Origin: Aciduricibacillus chroicocephali
GTDB lineage: Bacteria; Bacillota; Bacilli; Bacillales; Amphibacillaceae
Direction: 5' to 3'
Assembly: GCF_030762805.1 (NCBI RefSeq)
Contig: NZ_CP129113.1
Span: 820,001 to 884,000 of the forward strand
Length of the DNA: 64,000 nt
The notes below the pieces were generated by a model. That model searched no databases and was not told where the DNA came from. It saw only the letters and a program-made list of their open reading frames with translations. This document shows, piece after piece, positions 1 through 8,747 of this stretch; the first letter of the stretch is position 1; each line of letters starts with the position of its first letter. Made by a program: the position numbers and the translations under genes.

Positions 1-30
1 CCATCGGTTCGAATCCGGTTGCCGCCTCCA
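1..30 (+). tRNA. tRNA-Cys, 3' end only
   Basis: The window opens inside a tRNA. What is visible is the T arm (TTCGAAT loop), the acceptor 3' strand TGCCGCC, discriminator T and an encoded CCA. This 3' end matches what I recall of Bacillus tRNA-Cys, and a Cys-Leu order at the end of a tRNA cluster is common in Bacillaceae. The anticodon lies outside the window, so the identity is inferred from the acceptor stem and discriminator only. Confidence 0.7.
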
Positions 31-45
31 TGATTATATTGATTT

Positions 46-129
46 GCCGGTGTGGCGGAATTGGCAGACGCGCGGGACTCAAAATCCCGTTCCTTCACGG
101 GAGTGTCGGTTCGACCCCGACCACCGGTA
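46..129 (+). tRNA. tRNA-Leu (anticodon CAA)
   Basis: A complete class II tRNA with acceptor GCCGGTG/CACCGGT, anticodon stem CGGGA/TCCCG, loop CTCAAAA (anticodon CAA at 80-82), a long variable arm and T stem GTCGG/CCGAC. It decodes UUG. No CCA is encoded: the discriminator A at 129 is followed by TCA, so CCA must be added after 3' trimming. It follows tRNA-Cys by 15 bases and ends the cluster before the terminator at 142-184. A second copy at 11565-11648 is identical over the tRNA but not in the flanks. Confidence 0.95.
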
Positions 130-141
130 TCAAAGATTTTT

Positions 142-184
142 AAAGAAGCAGATTGACTATTATGTCAAGCTGCTTCTTTTTTGT
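142..184 (+). terminator. Rho-independent terminator of the tRNA cluster
   Basis: AAAGAAGCAG pairs with CTGCTTCTTT, and an inner TTGAC/GTCAA stem closes a TATTAT loop. A run of Ts follows. It separates the tRNA cluster from the methyltransferase gene. Confidence 0.85.
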
Positions 185-218
185 TTAATACAGATCTACT
201 GTAGGGGAGCGAGCAGAA

Positions 219-827
219 TTGCGGAAATGGTTTCCAAGCATTTACGATAAAGTAATGAATCCCATTGAACGGAGAGCCTTCTATTCTATCCGGAAGCAGC
301 TTATTGGTAAAGCAGAAGGAAAAGTGCTGGAGATTGGTGCAGGATCCGGTGTTAACTTTCCATACTATAAAAAAGCTCAAGAAGTGCATGCAATAGAACC
401 TAATATGTATATGCAAAAACGAGCAGTGAACAAACTTCAATCTGCTGCTATCCCAATTCACTTCTATGAAGCTTCTGCAGAGAAACTGCCTTTTGCTGAC
501 AATTCGTTTGATACAGTTGTGGCTACACTTGTATTTTGTACAATACCAGACGTGCTAAAGGCCTTTAAGGAGATTGAAAAGGTAAGCAAGCCTGATGCAA
601 CTCTTTTGCTCTTTGAGCATGTCAGAATGTCTGAAAAGCCGTTTCTCGCTAAATTACAGGATGTATTAACACCAGGGTGGAAACGAGTTTGTGATGGCTG
701 CCATCTAAACCGTGAGCCATTAGAATTGCTTCAGCAAACTAGATTCCTAGTTAAAGAACCAATTTATTATTTTGGAGGTCTGTTTGTAACCGTAGAAGCG
801 ACAAATTCAAAGGAATGTAGTAAATGA
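219..827 (+). CDS. class I SAM-dependent methyltransferase
   Basis: A 202-residue soluble methyltransferase. SAM-binding motif I is VLEIGAGSG at residues 36-44, followed by the acidic residue of motif II (AIEPN, about 59-63) and a PFADNSFDTV stretch around 91-100 typical of the Methyltransf_11 fold. The segment CDGCHLNR (158-165) resembles the METTL7-like branch, whose bacterial substrates I do not know. The start is TTG at 219 behind GTAGGGGAGC; no better ATG exists in frame. It stands alone between a tRNA terminator and a tRNA-Leu gene. The methyl acceptor (lipid, quinone or small molecule) cannot be told from sequence. Confidence 0.8.
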   Translation: MRKWFPSIYDKVMNPIERRAFYSIRKQLIGKAEGKVLEIGAGSGVNFPYYKKAQEVHAIEPNMYMQKRAVNKLQSAAIPIHFYEASAEKLPFADNSFDTVVATLVFCTIPDVLKAFKEIEKVSKPDATLLLFEHVRMSEKPFLAKLQDVLTPGWKRVCDGCHLNREPLELLQQTRFLVKEPIYYFGGLFVTVEATNSKECSK

Positions 828-831
828 TAAC

Positions 832-860
832 TTGACGAGTAAAATTCTTGAGAGTAGGCT
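832..860 (+). promoter_or_regulatory. possible SigA promoter for tRNA-Leu(CAG)
   Basis: TTGACG, a 17-base spacer, then TAGGCT, lying 30 bases before the tRNA. The -35 is good and the -10 is weak. Position between a stop codon and a tRNA supports it. Confidence 0.35.
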
Positions 861-891
861 AATAGCTTAATAAGAAATGCTTTATTTATAT

Positions 892-973
892 GCCAGTGTG
901 GCGGAATTGGCAGGCGCGCGGTTCAGGGCCGTGTTCTCTTTGGGGAGTGCGGGTTCGACCCCGACCACTGGTA
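892..973 (+). tRNA. tRNA-Leu (anticodon CAG) with mismatched T stem
   Basis: A class II tRNA with a sound acceptor stem (GCCAGTG/CACTGGT), anticodon stem CGCGG/CCGTG, loop TTCAGGG (anticodon CAG at 924-926) and a variable arm. It would decode CUG. The T stem is faulty: GCGGG faces CCGAC, giving C.A and G.G oppositions at two internal pairs, where the Leu(CAA) gene has GTCGG/CCGAC. No CCA is encoded (TCA follows the discriminator). It may be a decaying copy or a functional but weakened tRNA; another CUG-decoding tRNA could exist outside the window. Confidence 0.8.
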
Positions 974-1004
974 TCAACGGGTATACGGCCATTTTAAAAA
1001 AATT

Positions 1005-1047
1005 AAAACGTCTCAAACCATGGTATAGCAAGGTTTGAGACGTTTTC
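1005..1047 (+). terminator. Rho-independent terminator after tRNA-Leu(CAG)
   Basis: A 15-bp perfect stem AAAACGTCTCAAACC with its complement, 12-base loop. The A/T-rich ends could stop transcription in both directions. Confidence 0.85.
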
Positions 1048-1147
1048 CTGTATTTTGGAAAGACAATCGTATGGGATTGGTTTTTAAATAGAAATACACT
1101 GCTCGGACACCCCTTTATGAAGAGTCTTACATATTATCATTAAACAT

Positions 1148-1189
1148 AAAAAGAGCGCATACTGGATTAACCAGTATGCGCTCTTTTTA
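1148..1189. terminator. bidirectional terminator
   Basis: AAAAAGAGCGCATACTGG pairs with its exact complement around a short loop, flanked by A and T runs. It lies about 90 bases past the stop of the minus-strand DUF420 gene. A near-copy (AAAGAGTGCATACC stem) follows the aminopeptidase gene at 6049-6085. Confidence 0.8.
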
Positions 1190-1279
1190 TGCAGACAGCA
1201 TGTTGCGAAGCTGTCTGTGCTAGTGTGTTGAGTAGTTGTTGTAATACTACTAATTTACATATTGAATATTCCCGTCATT

Positions 1280-1828
1280 TTAGTAATACGGAGAAATCAG
1301 CACATAAACGAATACACCCGTCAAGCTGACATAAAGCCAGATTGGCATTGTCCAGCGCGCAATTCGCTTATGCTTGGTCATATCCATATTGAGTCCTTTG
1401 GTCAGTGTGAACAGAGATAATGGCAACAGGACGATAGAAAGAAATACGTGTGTGATTAGAATGAAGTAATATAGGTATTTCATGAAGCCATCTCCGCCAA
1501 AGCTTGTCGATCCGGCCATTGCATGGTAGGAAAGATAGGAGATCAGAAATAGAAATGTTGTAATAAAAGCAGAAAAAATGAAATTTCGGTGTGCAGCAAT
1601 GTTGCCCTTTTTTATCATCACAAGTGCACAAACGAGCAGGATGAAGGAAATGCCATTTAGAAAAGCATTAGCCAGAGGCATGATGGTCAAATTAAATCCA
1701 AAAATTGTGTTTGTCGTGCTGCGTGGTAAATAATTCAGCGCAAGTATAATAATTACGGCAACTACGGAAACGCTCCAAATGATTGGAGTATAGTTGCGCT
1801 GCTTGAGATCAGCTGTCTCCTTCTTCAT
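1280..1828 (-). CDS. DUF420 membrane protein (CtaM/YozB-like)
   Basis: A 182-residue membrane protein with about five hydrophobic segments. Conserved histidines sit in AAHRNF, SYHAMAG, ITHVFL and TKHKRIARW, the pattern of DUF420. In S. aureus the family member CtaM is needed for a working aa3-type quinol oxidase, and B. subtilis has YozB, so a role in heme-copper oxidase maturation is inferred. I chose the ATG at 1828, which has AGAGAGGAAG in front; the frame stays open 27 codons further upstream without a ribosome binding site. It is monocistronic with its own promoter at 1859-1887. Confidence 0.8.
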   Translation of the reverse strand: MKKETADLKQRNYTPIIWSVSVVAVIIILALNYLPRSTTNTIFGFNLTIMPLANAFLNGISFILLVCALVMIKKGNIAAHRNFIFSAFITTFLFLISYLSYHAMAGSTSFGGDGFMKYLYYFILITHVFLSIVLLPLSLFTLTKGLNMDMTKHKRIARWTMPIWLYVSLTGVFVYVLISPYY

Positions 1829-1858
1829 AGTCTTCCTCTCTTTCTTAACACGTACTTT

Positions 1859-1887
1859 ATTATAATGATACAATAAAATCACGTCAG
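1859..1887 (-). promoter_or_regulatory. SigA-type promoter of the DUF420 gene
   Basis: On the minus strand CTGACG, 17 bases, TATAAT. The -10 ends about 30 bases before the ATG at 1828. Confidence 0.6.
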
Positions 1888-2228
1888 AGACTGAAGTCAA
1901 AGATGACATTTGTGTGGCTCTCGTAGCGGAAATATGACTGGCAAAAGTACGTTACTTCTGATGATTCCCGAAAGTCTGGATCCGTCGAATGGTATAGTTT
2001 AAATCGATGATAAAGGAATGAAGTCATTAGAGAAGCATAATTGGAGAAATAGGTTCATGCCAGATGTTCGCGTTTATCTGGAGAGGATGCTTATGAACTT
2101 TGCTTTATGGGGGTAATACAGGGGGCAAAGTATAAAGATAACATTTCCAGTACGTATAGCACTATCTTCAATTAAAAACCAGTCTTGCGTTTGTACATAC
2201 AGCAATTATATTGAAGAGAACATAAATA
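1888..2228. other. intergenic, no gene seen
   Basis: No open frame with a convincing ribosome binding site. A small hairpin (CAGATG/TATCTG arms) sits around 2058-2079. This stretch lies between the divergently oriented end of the csp terminator and the DUF420 promoter; I see nothing else in it. Confidence 0.5.
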
Positions 2229-2258
2229 AAAACAGGCCCTATAAAGGACCTGTTTTTT
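2229..2258 (-). terminator. terminator of the cold shock gene
   Basis: AAAACAGG(T)CC and GGACCTGTTTT arms around a TATAAA loop, directly after the csp stop. The stem also carries a T run on the plus strand. Confidence 0.75.
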
Positions 2259-2273
2259 ATAAAAGATTTAAAA

Positions 2274-2474
2274 TTAAGCTTTTTGAACGTTAGCAGCTTG
2301 TGCGCCGCGAGCGCCTTGCTCAACTTCAAATGTTACTTTTTCGCCTTCATCCAAAGACTTGAAGCCTTCGCCTTGAATTGCAGAGAAGTGTACGAATACG
2401 TCGTCTCCGTCTTCACGTTCGATAAAGCCAAAACCTTTTTCTGCGTTAAACCATTTTACTGTACCTTGTTCCAT
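2274..2474 (-). CDS. cold shock protein (CspA/CspB family)
   Basis: A 66-residue single cold-shock domain. RNP-1 is KGFGFI (about 13-18) and RNP-2 is VFVHF (about 26-30); TVKWFN opens the domain as in all family members. It binds single-stranded RNA and DNA and acts as an RNA chaperone in cold adaptation and stationary phase. The ATG at 2474 has a consensus GAGGAGG eight bases before it, and fixes the usual MEQGTVKWF start. The paralog (B, C or D) cannot be assigned. Monocistronic with its own terminator; I could not settle on its promoter. Confidence 0.95.
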   Translation of the reverse strand: MEQGTVKWFNAEKGFGFIEREDGDDVFVHFSAIQGEGFKSLDEGEKVTFEVEQGARGAQAANVQKA

Positions 2475-2951
2475 GTTTGTTGCCTCCTCGTGCGTTGCCA
2501 CACATTGTATTACTATCCTTGCTCAAAGTATAATCAAGATGAAGTTGAAATCATACTACCTTTACACCGAACAAAAATAATTCTTCTTTATCATAACAGG
2601 AATCGTTAGGAATAGCAAATTATTGGTTTAAAAAATAAAATATTTTAAATTCGGCAAAGAAATATTAACCAAGCAAGTACACGTAATCTCCATTCCCAAT
2701 TAAATCAGTTCTCCCGGATGAACGCGTGCATTTGTTGAATAGCATACAAATAGAGGAGAAACTGTGTTGCAATACTCCAGGAGAGGTGTTGAAATTATAA
2801 GCAGGGGAAGAAAGAAGAGGAAGATATGTTGGCTTCCCTTAATTGCAGGATGCTCTAGGAATGAATGGGAAGTCCGAATACTGGGTTGCTTCAAAGAGCA
2901 TCTGCAAGACTTAATAAATAAAAATAGCGAATAGGAAAGAGGTAATGAAAG
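2475..2951. other. intergenic, no gene seen
   Basis: Includes the csp 5' leader on the minus strand (up to about 2600). The rest, up to the ribosome binding site at 2935-2947, is A/G-rich and shows no supported gene; the longest minus-strand frame here has no ribosome binding site. Confidence 0.5.
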
Positions 2952-3461
2952 ATGGATGTGAAATTTCCGATTGGAGAGTTGCAAGTTCCAGAGATAGCGA
3001 CATTGGATGATGTACAGGGCTGGTTAAAGGAAATTGGAGCGTACACATCTCGATTGAGGAATACAGTTGATTCATTGAGTGATGAACAGTTACATAAAAC
3101 ATATCGTGAGGGCAGCTGGAATGTCCGTCAGCTTGTTCATCATATTGCGGATTCTCAGCTGAATATGTATCAGCGTCTTAAGCTCGCTTTGACAGATGAA
3201 AATCCTGTCGTACCACCATTCGATCAAGATAAGTGGGCGGTTCTGCCGGATACGGAGCTTCCTGTAGAAAGTTCTATCAAAATGTTGGAAGGCATTAACG
3301 AGCGAATTGTATCTCTTGGGAATAGTCTTACAGAAGAGCAATTGGGTCGTACTTTTACTCTCCAGGGTGATGGCGAAATCTCAGTTGCAAAAAAGGTTGC
3401 CAAATTGGCTTGGCATGAAGAGCACCATTTAGCCCATATTAAGATTGCATTATCGAAATAG
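2952..3461 (+). CDS. DinB-fold YfiT/BstA-type metal-dependent hydrolase (bacillithiol transferase-like)
   Basis: A 169-residue four-helix DinB-superfamily protein. The segment around 53-70 (WNVRQLVHHIADS) carries the first metal ligand histidine, and WHEEHHLAHI near 152-161 the other two, the H-x3-H arrangement of YfiT. Length and the EIATLDDVQGWL-type N terminus fit the YfiT subgroup, which in B. subtilis includes the bacillithiol S-transferase BstA. It is thus expected to be a divalent-metal enzyme in thiol conjugation or detoxification; the substrate is not shown. The ATG at 2952 has GAAAGAGG upstream. It ends before a shared terminator. Confidence 0.8.
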   Translation: MDVKFPIGELQVPEIATLDDVQGWLKEIGAYTSRLRNTVDSLSDEQLHKTYREGSWNVRQLVHHIADSQLNMYQRLKLALTDENPVVPPFDQDKWAVLPDTELPVESSIKMLEGINERIVSLGNSLTEEQLGRTFTLQGDGEISVAKKVAKLAWHEEHHLAHIKIALSK

Positions 3462-3518
3462 TAAGTAGGATATGAAGTAAGCTGAACAGGACCAGTAAGT
3501 ATTCTACAAAACACAAAA

Positions 3519-3561
3519 AACACCTCCCATCGCGATAACGAGTCGTGTCGGGAGGTGTTGT
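3519..3561. terminator. bidirectional terminator
   Basis: AACACCTCCC and GGGAGGTGTT arms between the convergent YfiT-like and glutamine amidotransferase genes, flanked by A-rich and T-rich sequence. Confidence 0.75.
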
Positions 3562-3569
3562 ACATATTT

Positions 3570-4289
3570 TTAGTTCTGTTTTGCCTTTTCAACCAAGTCT
3601 TGAAAAAGCTTCAGTTGCGGGTCATGTGCTGACATGAATTCGGGATGCCATTGAACACCGATAATGGAGCGGTTATCTGCTTCAATTGCTTCAATCACGC
3701 CATCTTCTGTTTGACCGCATACGATAATACCTTCGCCAGGCTCTTTAATTGCCTGATGGTGGAGGGAGTTCGTAAGTGCTTTCTCACCGAACACACTGGA
3801 GAAATACGAGTCCTTTGTGAAGTGGACTGTATGTGTCGCATCATGTGGCTCAGCTTGCTGTACGTGTTTCATATAGAATGCGGGCTCGACACCGAGATCC
3901 TGATAAAGTGTGCCGCCAAAGGCAACATTGACGATCTGCAAGCCGCGGCAGATGGCGAGTACAGGCTTTCCGAGGGCATGTACGGCACGGAACAGTGAGA
4001 GATCGAATTCATCACGTACAGGGGAGATTCTGCCAAGTCCCTGATGCGGCTCTTCGCCGTATAGAAGGGGGTTCACATCGGCACCACCTGTAAGGACAAG
4101 TCCGTCGATGCGCTCAGCAAGAGCAGTAATAACCTCCTGTTTGTTTGTGAGCGGCATGATACACGGCGCTCCTCCAGCCAATTCGACTGACTGAATATAG
4201 TCATTGCTTATATAAGCACTTTTAATTCCGGGAAATATGGGGCCTTGTCTTGTTTCAATATTGCCGGCAACTCCGATGATAGGCACCAT
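3570..4289 (-). CDS. class I glutamine amidotransferase-like hydrolase (peptidase C26, PuuD-like)
   Basis: A 239-residue cytosolic enzyme. The nucleophile Cys is at about 114 in AICRGLQ, a second conserved block is HHQAIKEPG, and GVQWHPE near the C terminus supplies the catalytic His and Glu. This is the gamma-glutamyl-gamma-aminobutyrate hydrolase family, which cleaves gamma-glutamyl amides; the actual substrate here is unknown because no polyamine genes are adjacent. Two close ATGs (4295 and 4289) follow AGAAAGGA; I prefer 4289 for its spacing and its MVPIIGV start typical of the family. Confidence 0.85.
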   Translation of the reverse strand: MVPIIGVAGNIETRQGPIFPGIKSAYISNDYIQSVELAGGAPCIMPLTNKQEVITALAERIDGLVLTGGADVNPLLYGEEPHQGLGRISPVRDEFDLSLFRAVHALGKPVLAICRGLQIVNVAFGGTLYQDLGVEPAFYMKHVQQAEPHDATHTVHFTKDSYFSSVFGEKALTNSLHHQAIKEPGEGIIVCGQTEDGVIEAIEADNRSIIGVQWHPEFMSAHDPQLKLFQDLVEKAKQN

Positions 4290-4534
4290 GTGCATCGATC
4301 CTTTCTGTAAAATATATAACACTAGTATATGTGAAATACATGAATTCGCATGTGGCAAAAACAGATATATTCCAAATATTGGCTTATGCCCATCTGCTCA
4401 ATTCATGAACAGCAATGGAATGATCCAATCTTCTTATTATACGGACTGCAAGCCTTTTCGTCTATCATGTAAATCTGAAAGCTTCTTATTAGCCTTCTTT
4501 GGAGCGAGAATATAATATAGAGTGGAGCCGGGGC

Positions 4535-4558
4535 GTGTGATTTGTCTATAATGGGTAA
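4535..4558 (+). promoter_or_regulatory. possible SigB-type promoter
   Basis: GTGTGA, 12 bases, GGGTAA, close to the general-stress consensus GTTTAA-N12-15-GGGTAT, about 40 bases before the thioredoxin-like gene. Two mismatches in the -35 make this tentative. Confidence 0.3.
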
Positions 4559-4596
4559 AATACATAATGATCATAATAAAAGGAGATTGAATAATC

Positions 4597-4944
4597 ATGA
4601 CTACTTATGAAGAGAATGTAGCAGGTTTTGACAAAATTGATTCTGCGAAAGCGCAGGAGCTGGTGAAAGGGAATGCTGAAGCCGTAATTTATATCGGCAA
4701 GTCTGTATGTCCATTCTGTCAAAAGTTTGTAGTGAAGCTGAAGAAAGTAGCTGAAGAAACAAATACGCATATCTATTATGTAAATAGCGTGGAAGAATCA
4801 GATATGGATGGTATTCAGGCTTTCCGCAGTGAATACAACATTCCAACGGTTCCTGGGTTCATCTATACGAATGGAGAAACAGTGAATGTGAAATGTGATT
4901 CATCCATGTCAGAAGAAGAAATTAAAGCGTTTATGCATAAATAA
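4597..4944 (+). CDS. thioredoxin-fold protein with CPFC motif
   Basis: A 115-residue thioredoxin-like protein. The redox motif is CPFC at residues 38-41, followed by a helix rich in lysine, and the cis-proline loop is NIPTVPG near 81-87. It lacks a signal peptide, so it acts in the cytosol. The closest named group I recognise is the bacteriocin-transport-accessory type of small thioredoxin-like proteins, but no bacteriocin genes are present, so a general thiol-redox function is the safer call. ATG at 4597 follows AAAGGAG. Monocistronic, with terminator at 4957-4999. Confidence 0.8.
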   Translation: MTTYEENVAGFDKIDSAKAQELVKGNAEAVIYIGKSVCPFCQKFVVKLKKVAEETNTHIYYVNSVEESDMDGIQAFRSEYNIPTVPGFIYTNGETVNVKCDSSMSEEEIKAFMHK

Positions 4945-4956
4945 TGCAATTCAAGA

Positions 4957-5000
4957 AGCTACCTTCAGCAATCGCGCCCGATTGCTGAAGGTAGCTTTTT
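4957..5000 (+). terminator. Rho-independent terminator
   Basis: A long stem (AAGCTACCTTCAGCAATCG with its complement), tiny loop, TTTTT tail, directly after the thioredoxin-like gene. Confidence 0.9.
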
Positions 5001-5197
5001 CAATGTAATTAAAAATGTCTTTTTTGTATCTAAGAAGGATACAGTTTTTTTATGTGTAATGCTGTTATAAATTTCAGACCGAAAACTCTTTGCAGTCTAC
5101 CGAGTAGAAACAGCACAATCAGTCTAACCATTGCATAGTTAATGTAAGATAAGTATGGTAATTCAAAAGGGCTCATATTCTATAGGCGCGTAAAATA

Positions 5198-5225
5198 TTG
5201 CGGTAACAGGCATCCTGTTTATGCT
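5198..5225 (+). promoter_or_regulatory. possible promoter of the first map gene
   Basis: TTGCGG, 16 bases, TATGCT, 48 bases before the ATG at 5274. Otherwise I see nothing in 5001-5273. Confidence 0.3.
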
Positions 5226-5240
5226 AAACTAATGGAATAA

Positions 5241-6014
<774 letters not shown>

Positions 6015-6048
6015 AAGGACATCGTTTTTCAAAGATTGCGAACCATAT

Positions 6049-6086
6049 AAAGAGTGCATACCTGTTTAGCTGGTATGCACTCTTTT
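6049..6086 (+). terminator. Rho-independent terminator
   Basis: AAAGAGTGCATACC with GGTATGCACTCTTT, TTTAGCT-like loop, T-rich tail. It ends the first map gene. Confidence 0.85.
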
Positions 6087-6366
6087 ATTGCTGTAATATA
6101 TAATGTTTACTTTATGGAACCAGGCAGTCTTAGTGCACAAGGCTCCTTTTTAAAACATATTATCATCATAATAATTATTTCCCCGTTTTTTTACGGTCTA
6201 GAATTAGTCTAATGTCCATTTATCAGATAATAAAGAAATCTAGAGTGAATATGATGAATATATATCATTACCTATTATAAAAGTAAGATAAATGTTTCTC
6301 AGAAGGTTGTTTGGCAGTTCTTTGATTATTTGTTTGAAATCAATAACAGATAAGGGGAGAAGAACA
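6087..6366. other. intergenic, no gene seen
   Basis: AT-rich sequence upstream of the small protein gene. Contains its ribosome binding site AAGGGGAG at 6352-6360; no clear promoter was found, and the frame open further upstream has no ribosome binding site. Confidence 0.45.
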
Positions 6367-6537
6367 ATGGCAGATCAACACAAAGACAGAATAAAAATTC
6401 CTCGCAAACATGAGGTATGTTCAAATGAAATTGCAACAATGATCAGTGAGGGCGGTCTTGGAGCTGATAAGTATTATGAGATTGATAATGATATGGAAGG
6501 AGAAGATTTTACAGAGTCCATCAGCAACAATGGGTAG
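6367..6537 (+). CDS. small hypothetical protein next to cupin
   Basis: A 56-residue charged, hydrophilic protein without membrane segment. It begins MADQHKDRIKIPRK and ends in an acidic stretch (YYEIDNDMEGED). The ATG at 6367 follows AAGGGGAGAAGAAC, which decides the start over the longer open frame. It is 74 bases upstream of the cupin gene on the same strand with no terminator between, so the two are probably co-transcribed. I do not recognise a family. Confidence 0.6.
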   Translation: MADQHKDRIKIPRKHEVCSNEIATMISEGGLGADKYYEIDNDMEGEDFTESISNNG

Positions 6538-6611
6538 CCATATCTGTAACAAAGGCCCAAACAGATGAATAGAATAAGTCCATAAGCCATGAAGGGATTG
6601 AAGAGTGACTT

Positions 6612-7160
6612 ATGTATCCATATTCGTATCCTTATCCTTATTCTGTGAACTACGATGACTATAGGCATTTGCCCGGTTACAATTACTATCCTGCAAGCCC
6701 AGGATACCAACAGCATGTTACTCCGAATTACTCCAATCAGGAGAGTTACAGGGAAACTTTAAGAGATTACGGTCCAAATCCATTTGTTATTGATATTAAC
6801 AGTGCTGCGAAGCAAAATAATACGTATCGTACGGCCATATGGACAGGACCGCATATACAAATTACACTTATGAGCCTGAATGTTGGAGAAGATATCGGTT
6901 TGGAGGTACATCCTAATCTTGATCAGTTTTTACGAGTGGAGCAAGGGCGGGGAGTCGTTCAGATGGGAAATACTAAAGAAAATCTGAGCTTTGTAAGAAA
7001 TGTTCATCCTGGTTCAGCAATCGCTGTTCCTGCAGGGACATGGCATAATGTAACCAACACCGGCAATACACCTCTCAAGCTTTACTCTATATATGCTCCG
7101 CCAAATCATCCATTTGGCACGGTTCACCCGACCAAAGCAGATGCAATGTCTGAGAGATAG
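6612..7160 (+). CDS. cupin domain protein
   Basis: A 182-residue protein. The first 55 residues are rich in Tyr, Pro, Asn and Gln (repeating YPYSYPYPY), like many spore-surface proteins. A single cupin_2 barrel follows from about 80 to 170, with the metal-ligand region LEVHPNLDQF and the second motif PAGTWHNVTN. The ligand set (His-x-Pro, then His in TWHN) suggests a metal site but the reaction is unknown. The ATG at 6612 has GAAGAGTG in front. It is paired with the 56-residue protein upstream and ends at terminator 7183. Confidence 0.75.
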   Translation: MYPYSYPYPYSVNYDDYRHLPGYNYYPASPGYQQHVTPNYSNQESYRETLRDYGPNPFVIDINSAAKQNNTYRTAIWTGPHIQITLMSLNVGEDIGLEVHPNLDQFLRVEQGRGVVQMGNTKENLSFVRNVHPGSAIAVPAGTWHNVTNTGNTPLKLYSIYAPPNHPFGTVHPTKADAMSER

Positions 7161-7182
7161 CAGATATAAGAGAAGGTCAGAA

Positions 7183-7216
7183 AAAAAGAGCCGGCTGGAT
7201 TCCAGCGGCTCTTTTC
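7183..7216. terminator. bidirectional terminator
   Basis: AAAAGAGCCGCTGG-type stem (one bulge) flanked by A and T runs, between the convergent cupin and NSS transporter genes. Confidence 0.8.
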
Positions 7217-7229
7217 AACTCTTTAATTG

Positions 7230-8573
7230 TTAAACTTGTCTCAACACATTTACCATAACAACGATAATCAGTATAGGTATGATGTAGCGTAGGAGGAAGT
7301 ACCACGCTTGGAAAATACCTTTTCTCATCTCGCTGCCTTCCGATAATTCCTCATAAACAGTTGATTTCTTCATAATCCATGAAACGAAGATTGCGATGAG
7401 CAATGTTCCGATTGGCATGAGTACATTACTTACTGCATAATCAGCTAAATCAAAGAATGTTTTGCCGAATATTTTAAAATCAGCCATTAACCCGTAGGAT
7501 AACGCTGAAGGAATACCAACAATGAAAATCCCAAGACCAATAATCCAAGACCATTTCCTGCGCTTGTTCGGATCTCCCTTTGTGATGATCGCAACAATCA
7601 TTTCAAGCATTGAAAAGCCTGAAGTCAGAGCTGCGAATAAGAACACGACAAGGAACAGGAAGAAGAAAAACATGCCGAATGGCAGCTGACTAAAGATTGA
7701 TGGCAGCACATGGAACAGAAGGACTGGACCAGCATCTGGCTTCATGCCAAAAGAGAACACTGCAGGGAAAATGGCAAGACCTGCAAGTAGAACGACCGCG
7801 ATATTCATAATAACAATAGATATTGCGGATTTTGGCAAACTCTCTTTTTTCGATAGGTATGAACTGTAAGTAACCATGACGGAAACACCGAGACTTAATG
7901 TAAAGAAGGACTGTCCCATCGCTTCCAATATCGTCTGTGAACTCACTTTACCAAAGTCTGGCTGAAGCAGGAAGCGGACTCCTTCGATAGCATGGGGCAA
8001 AGTAAGGCTGCGAACGACCAGGATGAAGAACAAAATTGCAAGAGCAGGCATCATAATTTTGCTCATGCGCTCTATCCCTTTTTGCACACCTTTTGCGACT
8101 ACAATGATGGTGATGAGCATGAAGATGAATTGCATGCTTAAGCTAATCGTAGGATTGGCAATTATCGAGGCAAAAAGCCCGTCATAATTTGCATTTTGTA
8201 CATGCGCCAAAGAGCCTGTCGCAGCTTTGAATAGATAAATGACGATCCAGCCACCTATTACACTGTAGAAAGAAAGAAGTATGAAACATGTTACAAGACC
8301 GAGTATGCCGATACCAAACCATGGTGTTTTCGGTGCCAGTCTTTTATAAGATGTAAGGGCATCTCCACCCCCAGCTCGTCCAATTGAAAACTCGGCGAGC
8401 AAGAGCGGAAGACCGATAAGGATTGTAAATAATAGAAATAGCATTAAAAAGGCTCCGCCACCATTTTGGCCGGTTATATAAGGGAATTTCCATATGGCGC
8501 CAAGGCCGATTGCCGACCCGGCTGCTGATAATATGAATCCCAGCTTTGAGGCCCATTGTTCCCGTTCTTGCAA
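7230..8573 (-). CDS. NSS family sodium-dependent transporter (YhdH/YocR-like)
   Basis: A 447-residue polytopic membrane protein of the neurotransmitter:sodium symporter family. The signature of TM1, GSAIGLGAIWKFPY, lies at about 19-32 and forms the sodium and substrate site; ten to eleven further hydrophobic segments follow. Bacterial members import amino acids or related solutes with sodium; the substrate is not predictable here. The start is TTG at 8573, six bases after GGAGGAG. Length matches B. subtilis YhdH and YocR. Monocistronic. Confidence 0.9.
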   Translation of the reverse strand: MQEREQWASKLGFILSAAGSAIGLGAIWKFPYITGQNGGGAFLMLFLLFTILIGLPLLLAEFSIGRAGGGDALTSYKRLAPKTPWFGIGILGLVTCFILLSFYSVIGGWIVIYLFKAATGSLAHVQNANYDGLFASIIANPTISLSMQFIFMLITIIVVAKGVQKGIERMSKIMMPALAILFFILVVRSLTLPHAIEGVRFLLQPDFGKVSSQTILEAMGQSFFTLSLGVSVMVTYSSYLSKKESLPKSAISIVIMNIAVVLLAGLAIFPAVFSFGMKPDAGPVLLFHVLPSIFSQLPFGMFFFFLFLVVFLFAALTSGFSMLEMIVAIITKGDPNKRRKWSWIIGLGIFIVGIPSALSYGLMADFKIFGKTFFDLADYAVSNVLMPIGTLLIAIFVSWIMKKSTVYEELSEGSEMRKGIFQAWYFLLRYIIPILIIVVMVNVLRQV

Positions 8574-8747
8574 TGAAATCTCCTCCGATGTGAATACAAA
8601 AATAAAACCATGCAGTGACTATACAGGAATTCAATGAGCTTTTCCATAAGAAATCAAAGAGTGGTAATAAGGAGAATATTCTGTTTAAAATCATGTGCTA
8701 GAATAAAAAAGTTATTATGAAAATTGAAGTAAAGGGCTGGAGATTTA

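Noticed and set aside
44-250. Open frame starting inside tRNA-Leu(CAA) (also at 11524-11724)
   Set aside because: The first 30 codons are the tRNA gene itself, read in frame; the same peptide appears in both copies only because the tRNAs are identical.
2700-2984. 94-codon minus-strand frame in the csp-YfiT gap
   Set aside because: No ribosome binding site and no recognisable protein; base composition only leaves the frame open.
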